Positions 21,445 through 30,810 of a stretch of DNA of 64,000 nucleotides are shown one piece after another. Each line of letters begins with the position of its first letter. Position 1 is the stretch's first letter. The DNA is taken from the NCBI GenBank assembly GCA_020720805.1, contig DYNZ01000005.1:1-64000 (forward strand), given 5' to 3'. The position numbers and the translations under genes were made by a program. The notes beneath the pieces are model-generated. The model was not told the DNA's origin. It made no database searches and saw nothing but the letters and a program-made list of their open reading frames with translations. This DNA comes from Leptospira biflexa. Its GTDB lineage: Bacteria; Spirochaetota; DYNZ01.

Positions 21445-22241
21445 ACATGGTTATCCGCCTGAGACCATTCCAGTTCCAGATCGCCTCCCAGCAGGTGCAC
21501 CAATAGTTTGCGCTCACTTTTTCCCGTTAACACGCCAGCCACAGTCACCGCTGAGGCTCCTGTACCGCAGGCCAGGGTTTCGCCTGAACCGCGCTCCCAG
21601 GTGCGCTGGATTACTTCGTTTGGAGATACAATCTCAATAAACTCAACATTGGTTCTTCTGGGAAAAAGTTCATGATTCTCGATCATCCTTCCATACTTTT
21701 CCACTGGAAAATTCTTTACATCTTCAACATAGATAACCACATGAGGGTTGCCCATGGAGACCGCTGTAATATCAAAATGGGTACCGCCGACGTTGATCGT
21801 CTCCAGAACAACCTTCTCGGCATCATCACCGGCCATAGGAATTTCTAACCGACGCAACCTTGGCTCTCCCATATTCACGCGTATACGCTCTGCCTTCCCT
21901 TTTTTGGGGAATAGTTCCACCGTTAAGATCCCCGCGCCTGTCTCTACCTGAAAGGTCTCCTTTTTTGTCATACCGTGATCGTACACATACTTGGAAAAAG
22001 CGCGCAGCCCATTGCCGCACATCTCTGCCTCAGAGCCATCAGCGTTAAAAATCCGCATACGAAAATCAGCAGTTTTAGAGGGCATTATCAATATTAAACC
22101 ATCAGCTCCGATGCCAAAGTGACGATCCGAAACCTTAACAGCCAATTCGGCCGGATGACTTACCTTCTCCTCAAAGGTATTGACATATATATAATCATTT
22201 CCCAATCCATGCAATTTTGTAAATTTCATTTTCTTTACCAT
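21393..22241 (-). CDS. dapF: Diaminopimelate epimerase
   Basis: This 282-residue enzyme converts LL- to meso-diaminopimelate for lysine and peptidoglycan. Both catalytic cysteines are present: Cys75 in AEMCGNGLR and Cys225 in ETLACGTGAS, with GADGLI, NPHVVIYV and RRTNVEF blocks. A second ATG four codons in (MKFTKLHGLGNDY) is an equally good start. The last 52 bases overlap the 3' end of the convergent radical SAM gene, so antisense interference is possible. It follows lon after 23 bases on the same strand. Confidence 0.96.
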   Translation of the reverse strand: MVKKMKFTKLHGLGNDYIYVNTFEEKVSHPAELAVKVSDRHFGIGADGLILIMPSKTADFRMRIFNADGSEAEMCGNGLRAFSKYVYDHGMTKKETFQVETGAGILTVELFPKKGKAERIRVNMGEPRLRRLEIPMAGDDAEKVVLETINVGGTHFDITAVSMGNPHVVIYVEDVKNFPVEKYGRMIENHELFPRRTNVEFIEIVSPNEVIQRTWERGSGETLACGTGASAVTVAGVLTGKSERKLLVHLLGGDLELEWSQADNHVYKVGPAVEVFSGEWPS

Positions 22242-22264
22242 CCGTTTTTCAAATATGGTTTCTT

Positions 22265-24646
22265 TTATAAAAAAAGTACTTTGGGGAGAGCCTCATGCAA
22301 GACCTCTTCAAAAAAATCAGCGGCTACAAATCGTATATTCCCCTTAATATCTTTAGAAATTTCCTGTAAATCCTTTTCATTCTCCAGCGGAAAAATAATT
22401 GTCTTCAGATGACTGCGTCTGGCCGCAAAGATTTTCTCCTTTAGCCCGCCAATGGGCAGCACCTTACCGCTAAGGGTCAGCTCTCCTGTCATAGCAATGG
22501 ATGCCGGCACTGCTTTGCCAGTCGCCAGAGAGATGAGCGCCAGAGCCATCGTTATGCCGGCAGACGGTCCATCCTTTGGTGTGGCGCCCGCGGGAATATG
22601 CAGATGCACGGAGTGCTTTCGTAAAAAGGAGGAGTACTCCTGATTACGATCCAGTAGACCCTTGGCATAGGAGTAGGCAATATTTGCGGACTCCTTCATC
22701 ACATCGCCCAGTTGGCCTGTCAGCACAAAACCCGGTTTTTCATCCAGCAACGCCATTGCTTCGATTGTCAAAGTTGCACCACCATAGGCGGTCCAGGCAA
22801 GGCCGATTATCATCCCGGGGGGATTTTTCTTTAATAACTTCTCTTCTGGAAACCGTTCTGGCCCCAACAAATCAAAAAGCTGCTCTTTGACAATCTTCCG
22901 GGAAAACTCCTTCTTCTGAACAAGATGATACGCTTTCTTTCTGCATATTTTTTCGATGCTCCGTTCGAGATTGCGCAGCCCTGCTTCTCTTGCGTATCGG
23001 TCAATAATACCCAGAGCTACGGGCTTACTGATAATAATATCCTTTTTGTCCAATCCATGCCGCTGGAGCTGCTTGGGCAATAGATAGCGATGCAAAATCT
23101 CATATTTTTCATGGTCCAGATAGCCGGCGATGCGTATCACCTCCATGCGATCCAGGAGAACCGGCGGAATATGATCCAGGGTATTTGCCGTAGTCAAGAA
23201 GACTACACGAGAAATATCAAACGCCAGATCCAGATAGTTATCCCGAAACGAGGTGTTCTGCTCTGGATCCAAAACCTCCAAAAGCGCGGCCGCCGGGTCT
23301 CCCTGAAAAGAGATTCCCATTTTATCAATCTCATCCAGCATAATGACAGGGTTATTCGAGCCAGTCACCTTTAATGCCTGTATGATTTTTCCCGGCATAG
23401 CACCGATATAGGTACGTCTGTGTCCCTTGATCTCGGACTCATCACGCATCCCCCCAAGACTGATACGAAAAAACTTTCTTCCCATTGCTTTGGCCATTGA
23501 CCGTCCAAGCGATGTTTTACCGACACCGGGAGGTCCAACCATGCAGATAATCGAACCCTGCGCATCCTTTTTCAGGATTCTGACAGCTAAAAATTCCAGT
23601 ATCCTTTTTTTAACATCCTCCAGACCAAAATGATCTTCATTGAGAATGCGCTCTGCATAGGAAATATCCTCACTATCCGGCGTAGAGAGATTCCAGGGTA
23701 GCGCAACGATCAATTCCAGATAGTTGCGAATCACCGCGTAATCACCAGCCTGAGGCTCAATATACTCCAGCTTCTCCAACTCCTCCTTGACCTTTTCCCT
23801 TACTTCATCAGGAAGGTTTAAGGCTTCCAGCTTTTCCCGCAACCGGCGAACTTCGCTATTCTTCTCCCGTTCGTCAAGACCAAGCTCCTTGCGAATCGCC
23901 TTTAGCTGTTCATGGAGATAAAAATCGCGCTGCTGGGACTCGATTTTATCATTGATCTGTGATTGAATTCTCTTTTGAACCTCGGCAATCTGTATCTCCC
24001 TTTCCAGCAGCTTTAAAACAGACTCAAGCCTTGTTTTCACATTGATGGTTTCTATGAGACGCTGGTACTCTCTTTTTTCAAGGTTGATAATGGACGCAAC
24101 AAAATCAGCAATGCGACCCGGTTCGTCCACATTGACCATTGTCAGCTTCATCTCTTCGGAAAAAAGAGGATTGTTTTCAGACAGAACCTTCAATTGCCCA
24201 AGAATCGCTCTGGTCAATGCCTTGACTTCGATATCTTTTACGGGAAGAAAGTCGCGGAGATACTCCACCTGAGCTATAATATCAGGCGCGTCGCTCATAA
24301 ATTTTTTTACTTTTGCACGACGCAGACAGCTAATCAGAAGATTTATTCCGCCATCTGGCAGATTGATTTTTTTTAATACCCGCGCTACCGTTCCATGAGT
24401 GTACAGATCGACCTTATGAACGTCATCCATCTCATCATCTTTCATCAGAAGCAGGCAAACATAAGATTCATTGTTGACCTGCTTTTCCACAATTTCCGAA
24501 AATCGCCCTTTCGAGATGATTAATGGAGTTAGGATGCCTGGATAGATCGGTCGCGATTTTAGGGGGATAACAAACAGATGATCCGGTAAAACCTCATCAA
24601 TAGGTATCAGGGGATTCGTTACCGGCGCTTCATTTTTTTTTGCCAT
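22265..24646 (-). CDS. lon: ATP-dependent protease Lon
   Basis: This 793-residue Lon has an N-terminal substrate domain (about 20-215), a coiled coil, an AAA+ ATPase with GPPGVGKTSLG near 370 and MLDEIDKMG, and the serine-lysine protease domain. The catalytic Ser695 is in PKDGPSAGIT, with the Lys in LPIGGLKEKI. Length is typical. It degrades damaged and regulatory proteins in the cytosol. About 270 bases upstream lies rlmD, and the spacer holds element A copy 4. If lon was once co-transcribed with rlmD, that insertion now separates them. The start is supported weakly by AAGGAAG 13 bases upstream. Confidence 0.97.
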   Translation of the reverse strand: MAKKNEAPVTNPLIPIDEVLPDHLFVIPLKSRPIYPGILTPLIISKGRFSEIVEKQVNNESYVCLLLMKDDEMDDVHKVDLYTHGTVARVLKKINLPDGGINLLISCLRRAKVKKFMSDAPDIIAQVEYLRDFLPVKDIEVKALTRAILGQLKVLSENNPLFSEEMKLTMVNVDEPGRIADFVASIINLEKREYQRLIETINVKTRLESVLKLLEREIQIAEVQKRIQSQINDKIESQQRDFYLHEQLKAIRKELGLDEREKNSEVRRLREKLEALNLPDEVREKVKEELEKLEYIEPQAGDYAVIRNYLELIVALPWNLSTPDSEDISYAERILNEDHFGLEDVKKRILEFLAVRILKKDAQGSIICMVGPPGVGKTSLGRSMAKAMGRKFFRISLGGMRDESEIKGHRRTYIGAMPGKIIQALKVTGSNNPVIMLDEIDKMGISFQGDPAAALLEVLDPEQNTSFRDNYLDLAFDISRVVFLTTANTLDHIPPVLLDRMEVIRIAGYLDHEKYEILHRYLLPKQLQRHGLDKKDIIISKPVALGIIDRYAREAGLRNLERSIEKICRKKAYHLVQKKEFSRKIVKEQLFDLLGPERFPEEKLLKKNPPGMIIGLAWTAYGGATLTIEAMALLDEKPGFVLTGQLGDVMKESANIAYSYAKGLLDRNQEYSSFLRKHSVHLHIPAGATPKDGPSAGITMALALISLATGKAVPASIAMTGELTLSGKVLPIGGLKEKIFAARRSHLKTIIFPLENEKDLQEISKDIKGNIRFVAADFFEEVLHEALPKVLFL

Positions 24647-24774
24647 GAATGAAATGCTTCCTTGCCAATTTTTACGGCCACTACTCGGTGACAGGTCTCT
24701 ACCTTATACAGGAGAAACTTACCGCTGGCCTTTGAGAATGTCAAGTCGAGAAACTCTTTCCGATACCGGCAATT

Positions 24775-24879
24775 TATACTAAAGGCATTTTGGTTTTCGG
24801 ATATCGCAAGGCAATGCCAGCGATGTCGACGCACCCTTTAGCCAGTATAAAACCTGAGAACCAAAGTGTTTCGAGTATA
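24775..24879 (-). repeat. Element A copy 4, complete and uninterrupted
   Basis: A clean 105-bp copy in reverse orientation, from TATACTAAAGGCATTTTGG to GTGTTTCGAGTATA. It has imperfect terminal inverted repeats of about 26 bp and an internal short palindrome (GCGAT .. ATCGC around GGCAATGCCA). It lies in the 24647-24917 spacer between rlmD and lon. The rest of that spacer shows no gene or terminator. Confidence 0.9.
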
Positions 24880-24917
24880 TCGGCATCCTGCCGGCAGATT
24901 TCATCGAGTCAGCAAGC

Positions 24918-26378
24918 TTATTCTTCAGATCCCGAAAGGTGAAACAGCGATATAATTTCCACATGATATGTCATGGGAAACATATCCACGGGATGCAGCT
25001 CTTTCAACAGAGCCCCTTTTGAGAGCAACAAATCGGCATCGCGGAAAAATGTCGCAGGGTTGCAGCTGATATAAATTAATTTTTTCGCGCCGAGCTTGCC
25101 CCGCCCTGTTGCGATGAGCCAATCGATCAAAGCCTGATCACAGCCTGCTCGCGGCGGATCTACAACAATCACATCCGCAGAGCCAATCAATTGAGCTTGC
25201 TCCAGGGCGTCACCCGCAATAAATCGAACATTCTCTATACCGTTTTCTTCTGCTGTGGCGCGGGCATCCCGGATACTCATGGGATTGATCTCTATACCGA
25301 CAGCACTCTGCGCCCTTTTGGCCAATGGCAGCGTAATCAAACCGCCGCCGCAGTACAGATCAAGCACGGTTTCTGAACCCTGCAGATCCGCCAGCGCAAC
25401 GATCAACTCGATCCAATAGGACAACTGGTACCTGTTAATCTGAAAAAAATTGTCCATTTTAATGCGAAACCGGATACCATCAACGGTATCTTCGATATGA
25501 GTCGGAGCCTCTTCCTGGTTTAACCTTTTGGCCAGAACCTGGTTGTTGCTATTCTGCCGCACCCGGAAATTATCATTTGGCCGCAACTGCTCCACACTAA
25601 GCCCCCGTAAAAAGGAGTTCATCTCCTGGGGTAACAGCAGACACCCCTGCTCGGGTAGCGGTACCACGCGCTTGTTGCCCCTTGAAAAAAAACCGAGGCG
25701 ACACTCACGGTCTGTCTTGATCTGAATATGATTACGATAGGCAAAGCGGCTGTCGGATGCTTTGACGGGAAACACCTTTGCGGCATCAGCCTTTGGCTGT
25801 TTCCGCAGTAAATGGGAAAAAAAATCACGAATGAACTCTTCTTTGACAGCTATCTCCGTCTCATAGGAAAGATGCTGCATCTGACAACCTCCGCATTCGC
25901 CAAAAACAGGACAGGGCGGAGTTTCCCGTAAATTTGATGGCTGAATCACCCTATGTACATAACCCCAGGCCAGATTTTTCTTTTCCCGCTGGATACGCAC
26001 TTCGAGGATATCGCCTGGTGCTCCATAGGCGATAAAGTATGTTCTTCCTAAAAGCTCTTCCCCGGTAACCGGGCTCGGAACCAGGATACCCTCTACGGCC
26101 GCTCTGATTTCAAAAAATTTTCCCTTTTTGCCTTTTCTACCAGGCCTCTTCTCTGGGATAGGGTAGCTCTTTGGCTCTACATAGATTGACGCGGGGTCGC
26201 TGCTTTCGAGGTAGGAGATACCATAACCTTCATAGACAATGCGCTCTACCCGCAGGCGCCCCAAAATAAAATGATATCTCTCTGGCAGATTACGTTTTAA
26301 TCTCCGATCTTTTTTCGACACCTGTTGCGAGGATGTAAAAACTACCTGATCAATAGAATCCGATTCGTCTGTTGGCAT
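24918..26378 (-). CDS. rlmD: 23S rRNA (uracil-C5)-methyltransferase, RlmD/RumA type
   Basis: This 486-residue SAM enzyme has a TRAM-like domain (about 100-150), the 4Fe-4S cluster Cys residues in CPVFGECGGCQMQH (about 156-169), a SAM motif DLYCGGGLITLPLA near 343, VVDPPRAGCD, and the catalytic Cys in YISCNPATF near 436. The family methylates U1939 of 23S rRNA (RlmD) or related uracils (RlmCD, TrmA). The Fe-S motif favours RlmD. A basic N-terminal extension of about 90 residues (KGKKGKFF) is longer than usual. It follows purE by 18 bases. No good Shine-Dalgarno is seen. Confidence 0.92.
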   Translation of the reverse strand: MPTDESDSIDQVVFTSSQQVSKKDRRLKRNLPERYHFILGRLRVERIVYEGYGISYLESSDPASIYVEPKSYPIPEKRPGRKGKKGKFFEIRAAVEGILVPSPVTGEELLGRTYFIAYGAPGDILEVRIQREKKNLAWGYVHRVIQPSNLRETPPCPVFGECGGCQMQHLSYETEIAVKEEFIRDFFSHLLRKQPKADAAKVFPVKASDSRFAYRNHIQIKTDRECRLGFFSRGNKRVVPLPEQGCLLLPQEMNSFLRGLSVEQLRPNDNFRVRQNSNNQVLAKRLNQEEAPTHIEDTVDGIRFRIKMDNFFQINRYQLSYWIELIVALADLQGSETVLDLYCGGGLITLPLAKRAQSAVGIEINPMSIRDARATAEENGIENVRFIAGDALEQAQLIGSADVIVVDPPRAGCDQALIDWLIATGRGKLGAKKLIYISCNPATFFRDADLLLSKGALLKELHPVDMFPMTYHVEIISLFHLSGSEE

Positions 26379-26396
26379 AAAATTTGAAAACGCTAA

Positions 26397-26909
26397 TCAA
26401 GCGAGCAGAGAACGGAAGCCATGCTGCTGCAGCTTCTGTTCGCTTGCCAGAACTTGAGCCGCTCGCTCTGCCCGTTCTGTCTGTACCTTGTCATGCCATA
26501 TTCCTCCCAAAATCTGAGCAGCAAATATCACCGCATTCTGCGCCCCGGCCGAATCAAGAGCCATCGTCGCTACAGGGATACCTGCAGGCATCTGCACAAT
26601 ACTATACAGGGCATCGATCCCCTGCAAAGAACCACTACTTAACGGAATACCGATTACCGGCAAGACAGTACGGGAAGCTATAACACCGGGTAGATGTGCA
26701 GCCATTCCCGCAGCAGCCAGAATAACCCGACATCCATCATCAATATCTTTTTTCAAAGTCGCATCCAGGGCATCCGCTGTTCGATGAGCGGACAGAGTGT
26801 GGACGCGAAAGGGGAGCTGCCACTTTTCCATAAGCTCGAGCGCCTTTTGCACAGTTTTGAGATCGTTTGCCGAACCCATAAAAAATGAAACCAAAATAGC
26901 ATCAGCCAT
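26397..26909 (-). CDS. purE: 5-(carboxyamino)imidazole ribonucleotide mutase
   Basis: A 170-residue class I PurE: MGSANDLKTV, the SAHRT segment with the catalytic His, AAGMAAHLPGV and GIPLSSGSLQG are all present. It rearranges N5-CAIR to CAIR in purine synthesis. No purK is adjacent. It begins 6 bases after the MCP stop, with AAGGG as ribosome-binding site, so it is co-transcribed with the chemoreceptor gene, an unusual pairing. Confidence 0.95.
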   Translation of the reverse strand: MADAILVSFFMGSANDLKTVQKALELMEKWQLPFRVHTLSAHRTADALDATLKKDIDDGCRVILAAAGMAAHLPGVIASRTVLPVIGIPLSSGSLQGIDALYSIVQMPAGIPVATMALDSAGAQNAVIFAAQILGGIWHDKVQTERAERAAQVLASEQKLQQHGFRSLLA

Positions 26910-26915
26910 AAATAA

Positions 26916-29063
26916 TTACCCTTTTTTAATTTTAAAATTACTCACAAGCTTGCGAAGATTGTCCGCCTGCGCTTCCATCATTTGAGCCAGCTCATTTAAC
27001 TGATTCGCGCTTTCACCGACAATCTGACTCTGGGTCGCAATCATCTCGACAGTCTTGTTGATTTCGTTCGTAGCACTCTTTTGTTCAGATGCGCCGATCT
27101 CAATTTCCTGAGCTAAACTGGTTACTTTGTCCACATTTTGACTGATGGTGGATGCTTTTTTAAGGAGATCCTCCATTGTGGTTACGGCTTTTCCTGCAGC
27201 ATGGTCAATTTCCTGAACCGCCATGATAATTCCTGTTAAAATTGTTGAGGCCTGCGCAAATTGATTACTCCCATTTTTTACCGCCTCGCCGGTATAAGTT
27301 ATCAATTTATCAACTTCCTTAACGCTCACCGCTGTTCTTTCGGCAAGTTTTGAAATCTCATCAGCAACCACTGCGAAACCTCGCCCTTCTTCGCCAGCTC
27401 GCGCTGCCTCAATCGCCGCATTCAAAGAGAGAAGGTTGGTTTGATCAGATATATCGGTTATCATACCGATGATCTCACTGATCTGTTGGGCGCTATGCTT
27501 GATCTCTTCCATGGCCTGGGCAGCCAGTTTGATGGTGCTGTCGCCCTTAGCTCCTTGATCCGCCGAAGATCTGGCCATATCGCGCAAATTGTTGATTCCG
27601 GCGTTAACGTCACGCATCGAATTCACCATCACAAGGCTATTTTCTTTGTTCGATCGCACATTCTCGGATTGACGCGCCACCGTACCAGCGATATTTTCCG
27701 CAGATGATGTCAATTGCTCGACTGTGGCAGATGTCTCCTCTGTAGCCGCAGCCTGCTCTTTGGCGGTCTCTGATAATTTTTCCGCGTGCTCCGATAGATT
27801 TCGGGCAGTGCTCACAGTCACATTCGCTGACTCCAAAATCTGGGTCATAAAACCGCGCACATTGATTAGCATTTTCTTCGTTGCTTCCTGCAGACGCCCC
27901 ATCTCATCGTTGCTCTCAATATTGACCTGGGCCGTTAGATTACCTGCAGCCATCTCATTTGAAATCAGGATCGCTTTATTGAAGGGAACCCGAAAACTCC
28001 GCAATATAACATAGATAAAAATCAGGGTTAACGTTAATCCGATAAAAAAGATCACCAGAGAAATATTCCTCAACCTGGTAAAGCTGTTATCCCGATGCTG
28101 CAACAATTCGGAAATCATCGATTTCATGAGGCGTTCAAGTTCAGAAAAATATTTTTGATCAAACTCTTGAACCGACTTATCAAGCTCAACCATCTGAGCA
28201 GGTGTCTTCTTGGCAATACCCGCTATCTCTGGCAGAATCCTGCTAAGATCTGTCAGATAACCGCTTTTTAATTTGGTCAGTCCCTGGGCTGAAGCGCTCT
28301 CCTTGCCGAGCACCTCTTGTATAAAAGAGGTGCGCATCAGTTGGTCGATACCATTCTGAAAACCGGTATTGGCTTCCATAAGCTTTTTCTGATGTGCAGC
28401 CAGTCCAATTGGATCTTGCCTGCGAATCAAAATATTTTTCCATTCCTGGATACCATTTTTAAACTGATGCTCAACATTGATTAAAAGTTGTAGTTGAGAT
28501 AAAAATTCATCCTGGCGTGCGCGCGATGTCTGCGTCGTGTACCAGAACATACCCGCCATCAACAGAAAAAGTAGAGCAGTTTGAACCTGCAATACCAAAA
28601 AGCGCATCTGCATACTAAGCCCGCCGCCAATCTTTGCACTTTTTAGCTTAGCTTTACCTGCGTTGATTTTCTCATAGAGTTCAAATGCCTTCTGTCGCTG
28701 CTCCGCTGTTGGCTTATACCGCACAGACATATAGCCAACTATCTTGCCGTTCTCTTTCATCGCTGAGACCTCGGCAAAAACAACATAGTAATCCCCATTT
28801 TTACAGCGATTTTTCACCACTCCAGTCCAGGGTTTATCTTTGGCTATGGTTTCCCACATATCCTGAAAAGCGGCAGAAGGCATATCCGGGTGGCGGATAA
28901 TATTATGAGGCTGGCCTACCAACTCTCCGTCAGAGTATCCGCTCAGAGCGCTGAAATCATGGCTGGCGTAGGTAATAATTCCCTTGGTATCTGTTTTGGA
29001 AATAAGGATGCTATCCTCTTGTAACGGTTTTTCGTTTTTAGTAACCGGCAGATTTTTGCGCAT
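26916..29063 (-). CDS. Methyl-accepting chemotaxis protein with N-terminal Aer-like PAS domain
   Basis: This 715-residue receptor has a cytosolic PAS domain at about 20-125 with the Aer-type motif [10 protein letters not shown] and [10 protein letters not shown] membrane helix lies at about 158-178, then a 160-residue helical sensor region, a second helix at about 345-367, a HAMP domain and the signalling tip [20 protein letters not shown] followed by [18 protein letters not shown]. It should feed CheA/CheW. The PAS motif suggests redox or oxygen taxis through FAD, as in Aer, but FAD residues were not verified. Upstream lies a candidate sigma-28 promoter. purE follows after 6 bases. Confidence 0.93.
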   Translation of the reverse strand: MRKNLPVTKNEKPLQEDSILISKTDTKGIITYASHDFSALSGYSDGELVGQPHNIIRHPDMPSAAFQDMWETIAKDKPWTGVVKNRCKNGDYYVVFAEVSAMKENGKIVGYMSVRYKPTAEQRQKAFELYEKINAGKAKLKSAKIGGGLSMQMRFLVLQVQTALLFLLMAGMFWYTTQTSRARQDEFLSQLQLLINVEHQFKNGIQEWKNILIRRQDPIGLAAHQKKLMEANTGFQNGIDQLMRTSFIQEVLGKESASAQGLTKLKSGYLTDLSRILPEIAGIAKKTPAQMVELDKSVQEFDQKYFSELERLMKSMISELLQHRDNSFTRLRNISLVIFFIGLTLTLIFIYVILRSFRVPFNKAILISNEMAAGNLTAQVNIESNDEMGRLQEATKKMLINVRGFMTQILESANVTVSTARNLSEHAEKLSETAKEQAAATEETSATVEQLTSSAENIAGTVARQSENVRSNKENSLVMVNSMRDVNAGINNLRDMARSSADQGAKGDSTIKLAAQAMEEIKHSAQQISEIIGMITDISDQTNLLSLNAAIEAARAGEEGRGFAVVADEISKLAERTAVSVKEVDKLITYTGEAVKNGSNQFAQASTILTGIIMAVQEIDHAAGKAVTTMEDLLKKASTISQNVDKVTSLAQEIEIGASEQKSATNEINKTVEMIATQSQIVGESANQLNELAQMMEAQADNLRKLVSNFKIKKG

Positions 29064-29153
29064 GACAGCCTACCCTCTCTCTTTTTTTCAAAGCAAGGAC
29101 AATGATTCAGCTTAAATTGCTTTTTTCAATTGTTATTTATTGTTTCTGAATTC

Positions 29154-29181
29154 AAATCGGAGAAAAAGCGATATTCTTTTA
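29154..29181 (-). promoter_or_regulatory. Candidate sigma-28 (FliA) promoter of the MCP gene
   Basis: On the minus strand TAAA (29181-29178) is followed after 16 bases by TCCGATTT (29161-29154), against the consensus TAAA-N15-GCCGATAA. It lies about 90 bases before the MCP start. The match is partial in the -10 part (CCGAT core kept), but the spacer equals that of the flgM candidate. Confidence 0.4.
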
Positions 29182-29195
29182 ACGGATAAGGGGGC

Positions 29196-29276
29196 CGCAC
29201 TTCGCAATCCTGCTGCGTGCGACATGACCCGCATCGTGCGGGTCAGGATTCGAAACCTGACTTAGAGCCAGCTACT
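29196..29276. other. Cluster of strong hairpins between the MCP promoter and tRNA-Ser
   Basis: Three palindromes follow each other: CGCAC (29196-29200) with GTGCG (29217-29221), an 8-bp stem GACCCGCA / TGCGGGTC (29226-29244, loop TCG), and GTCAGG / CCTGAC (29242-29261) with a TTCGAA-containing loop like a tRNA T-arm. The last two share bases, so they are alternative folds. No U-run follows, so it is not a standard terminator. It may be a degenerate tRNA or a small structured RNA. Confidence 0.35.
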
Positions 29277-29295
29277 CCACAAAACCGTGCCCATG

Positions 29296-29380
29296 CGGAG
29301 AAGGGGGGATTCGAACCCCCGGTACGTTTCCGTACACAACATTTCCAATGTTGCACCTTAAGCCACTCGGACACTTCTCC
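29296..29380 (-). tRNA. tRNA-Ser (anticodon GGA)
   Basis: On the minus strand the 85-nt sequence starts GGAGAAGTGTCCGAGTGG. It has the anticodon stem-loop CAACA-TTGGAAA-TGTTG (anticodon GGA), a long class II variable arm (GTACGGAAACGTAC) and T-arm CCGGGGGTTCGAATCCCCC, and closes with CTTCTCC pairing to GGAGAAG. Discriminator is G. CCA is not encoded. The long variable arm and GGA anticodon fix the identity as serine. Confidence 0.95.
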
Positions 29381-29429
29381 AGATGTGTCTGTCGAAAAAA
29401 AACAAGGGCTGGATCTGTCAACAGTTAAT

Positions 29430-29936
29430 TCATTCGAGGTATTTTCGCTCCCTCCTTTTCTTTTGAAAAAAGGTTCGTAAAAGCTCTGCTGACTCTTTCT
29501 CGCACACCCCCTGAATGATATCGATACGATGATTCAAAGAGGGATGAGAGCACAAAGATAAAACAGATTGGCACGCTCCAGATTTCGGGTCTGATGCAGC
29601 AAAGATTACCACATCCACCCTGGCCAGAAGCAAAGCGCCCATACACATGGGACAGGGCTCTAAAGTAGTAAATAAAATTCCACCAATTCTCTCATTTCCC
29701 AGAAGCTGGCTTGCCTCTCTGACACACAACAATTCGGCATGAGCTGTTGGATCATGGCTGCTCCGGATTCCATTGCGGCATGCTACCACCCCCCCCCTGA
29801 GATTTGTCCAGAGTGCGCCTACAGGAACCTCATCATTTCGAGCCGCAAACTGTGCCTGTTCCAATGCCGCAGCCATATAATAGCCTGCCTCGCCGGCGCT
29901 AATACCTCTGCCTAAAAACCGCCTTTCCATATCCAT
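29430..29936 (-). CDS. tadA: tRNA-specific adenosine deaminase
   Basis: A 168-residue cytidine-deaminase-fold enzyme that makes inosine 34 in tRNA-Arg(ACG). The zinc site and catalytic Glu are present: His66-Ala-Glu68 (THAELL type, here AHAELL) and PCPMC with Cys95 and Cys98. NDEVPVGA and DPKSGACQS are TadA-specific blocks. The extension of about 16 residues before the core helix suggests that translation might start a little downstream; no clear ribosome-binding site precedes the first ATG. The gene lies just upstream of tRNA-Ser on the same strand. Confidence 0.93.
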   Translation of the reverse strand: MDMERRFLGRGISAGEAGYYMAAALEQAQFAARNDEVPVGALWTNLRGGVVACRNGIRSSHDPTAHAELLCVREASQLLGNERIGGILFTTLEPCPMCMGALLLARVDVVIFAASDPKSGACQSVLSLCSHPSLNHRIDIIQGVCEKESAELLRTFFQKKRRERKYLE

Positions 29937-30072
29937 TTTTTTTTACAGAACCCCTTTTCCAACTGAACCGAGAGAAATAATTGTTTACATCACTTCTGTA
30001 TTTTATCCTGATTGCACTGATAATATCGGCAAGCCGCAATCAAATAAGGAAATCTATCTTTTCTAACGAAGT

Positions 30073-30810
30073 ATGCCCTTAATTAAAAAAAGATTCTCCC
30101 GCGCCTGGATTCCCAATACCATCACCATGGGAAATCTCATCTTTGGTTTTTTGTCCATTATCTATTCATCCAATGACCGAGTCCCAAACCATTTCCAGGT
30201 AGCCGGTATCATGATCCTTTTTGCCACTATTTTTGATGGCTTTGACGGTTATGTCGCCAGGTCTCTCAAAGTAACATCTGAAATCGGCAAACAGTTGGAC
30301 TCTCTGGCTGACCTTGTCACCTTTGGAGTGGCTCCCGGATATCTTTTTTATCATATGTATCTATCAGATATGTTTTTTACCGTAGGAAGAACGCATGTCT
30401 ATTTTGGCATGATCATTGCTGCCATTTTCCCGATCTGCGCTGCTTATCGCCTAGCTCGCTTTAATGTACAGACAACTCACAACTATTTTCAGGGATTGCC
30501 CTCACCTATAGCGGGGATTGTCATCGCCCTCTTCCCCTTTCTCACACCTGAACTGCAGGTGGGAACCATTCCGATAACCATCTTTTTTGTCATTATAGGC
30601 CTGTTAATGGTTTCCACAATTCGATATAGTAAACCGCAGGTTATGATTCAGGAAAAAGTACGGGGAATCTGGTTGATCATCTCATTCCTGCTTGCTGCGA
30701 TCATCCTCTTTTTTTTGCAGGAGTGGGCATTGGCTATCTTTATCCTGTTGTATCTCATCTCAGGATTTGTCTCGTTTATCATACAACTGATCCAGGTTAT
30801 GCGCCTCTAA
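30073..30810 (+). CDS. pssA: CDP-diacylglycerol-serine O-phosphatidyltransferase
   Basis: This 245-residue membrane enzyme has about seven hydrophobic segments and the CDP-alcohol phosphotransferase signature DG-x2-AR-x8-G-x3-D-x3-D (DGYVARS .. GKQLDSLADL). The NTITMGNLIFGF start and the FNVQ / YFQGLPSP blocks are those of PssA rather than PgsA. It makes phosphatidylserine, the precursor of phosphatidylethanolamine. No psd gene is adjacent. Its stop abuts the convergent GerMN gene with no spacer. Confidence 0.93.
   Translation: MPLIKKRFSRAWIPNTITMGNLIFGFLSIIYSSNDRVPNHFQVAGIMILFATIFDGFDGYVARSLKVTSEIGKQLDSLADLVTFGVAPGYLFYHMYLSDMFFTVGRTHVYFGMIIAAIFPICAAYRLARFNVQTTHNYFQGLPSPIAGIVIALFPFLTPELQVGTIPITIFFVIIGLLMVSTIRYSKPQVMIQEKVRGIWLIISFLLAAIILFFLQEWALAIFILLYLISGFVSFIIQLIQVMRL

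Noticed and set aside
29226-29261. A second functional tRNA next to tRNA-Ser
   Set aside because: The T-arm-like hairpin has an eight-base loop and no matching acceptor, D or anticodon arm could be placed around it.
29217-29480. Open frame of 87 codons across the tRNA-Ser region
   Set aside because: It is the antisense translation of the tRNA gene (the GFEPPVRFR-type product is a classic tRNA artefact).
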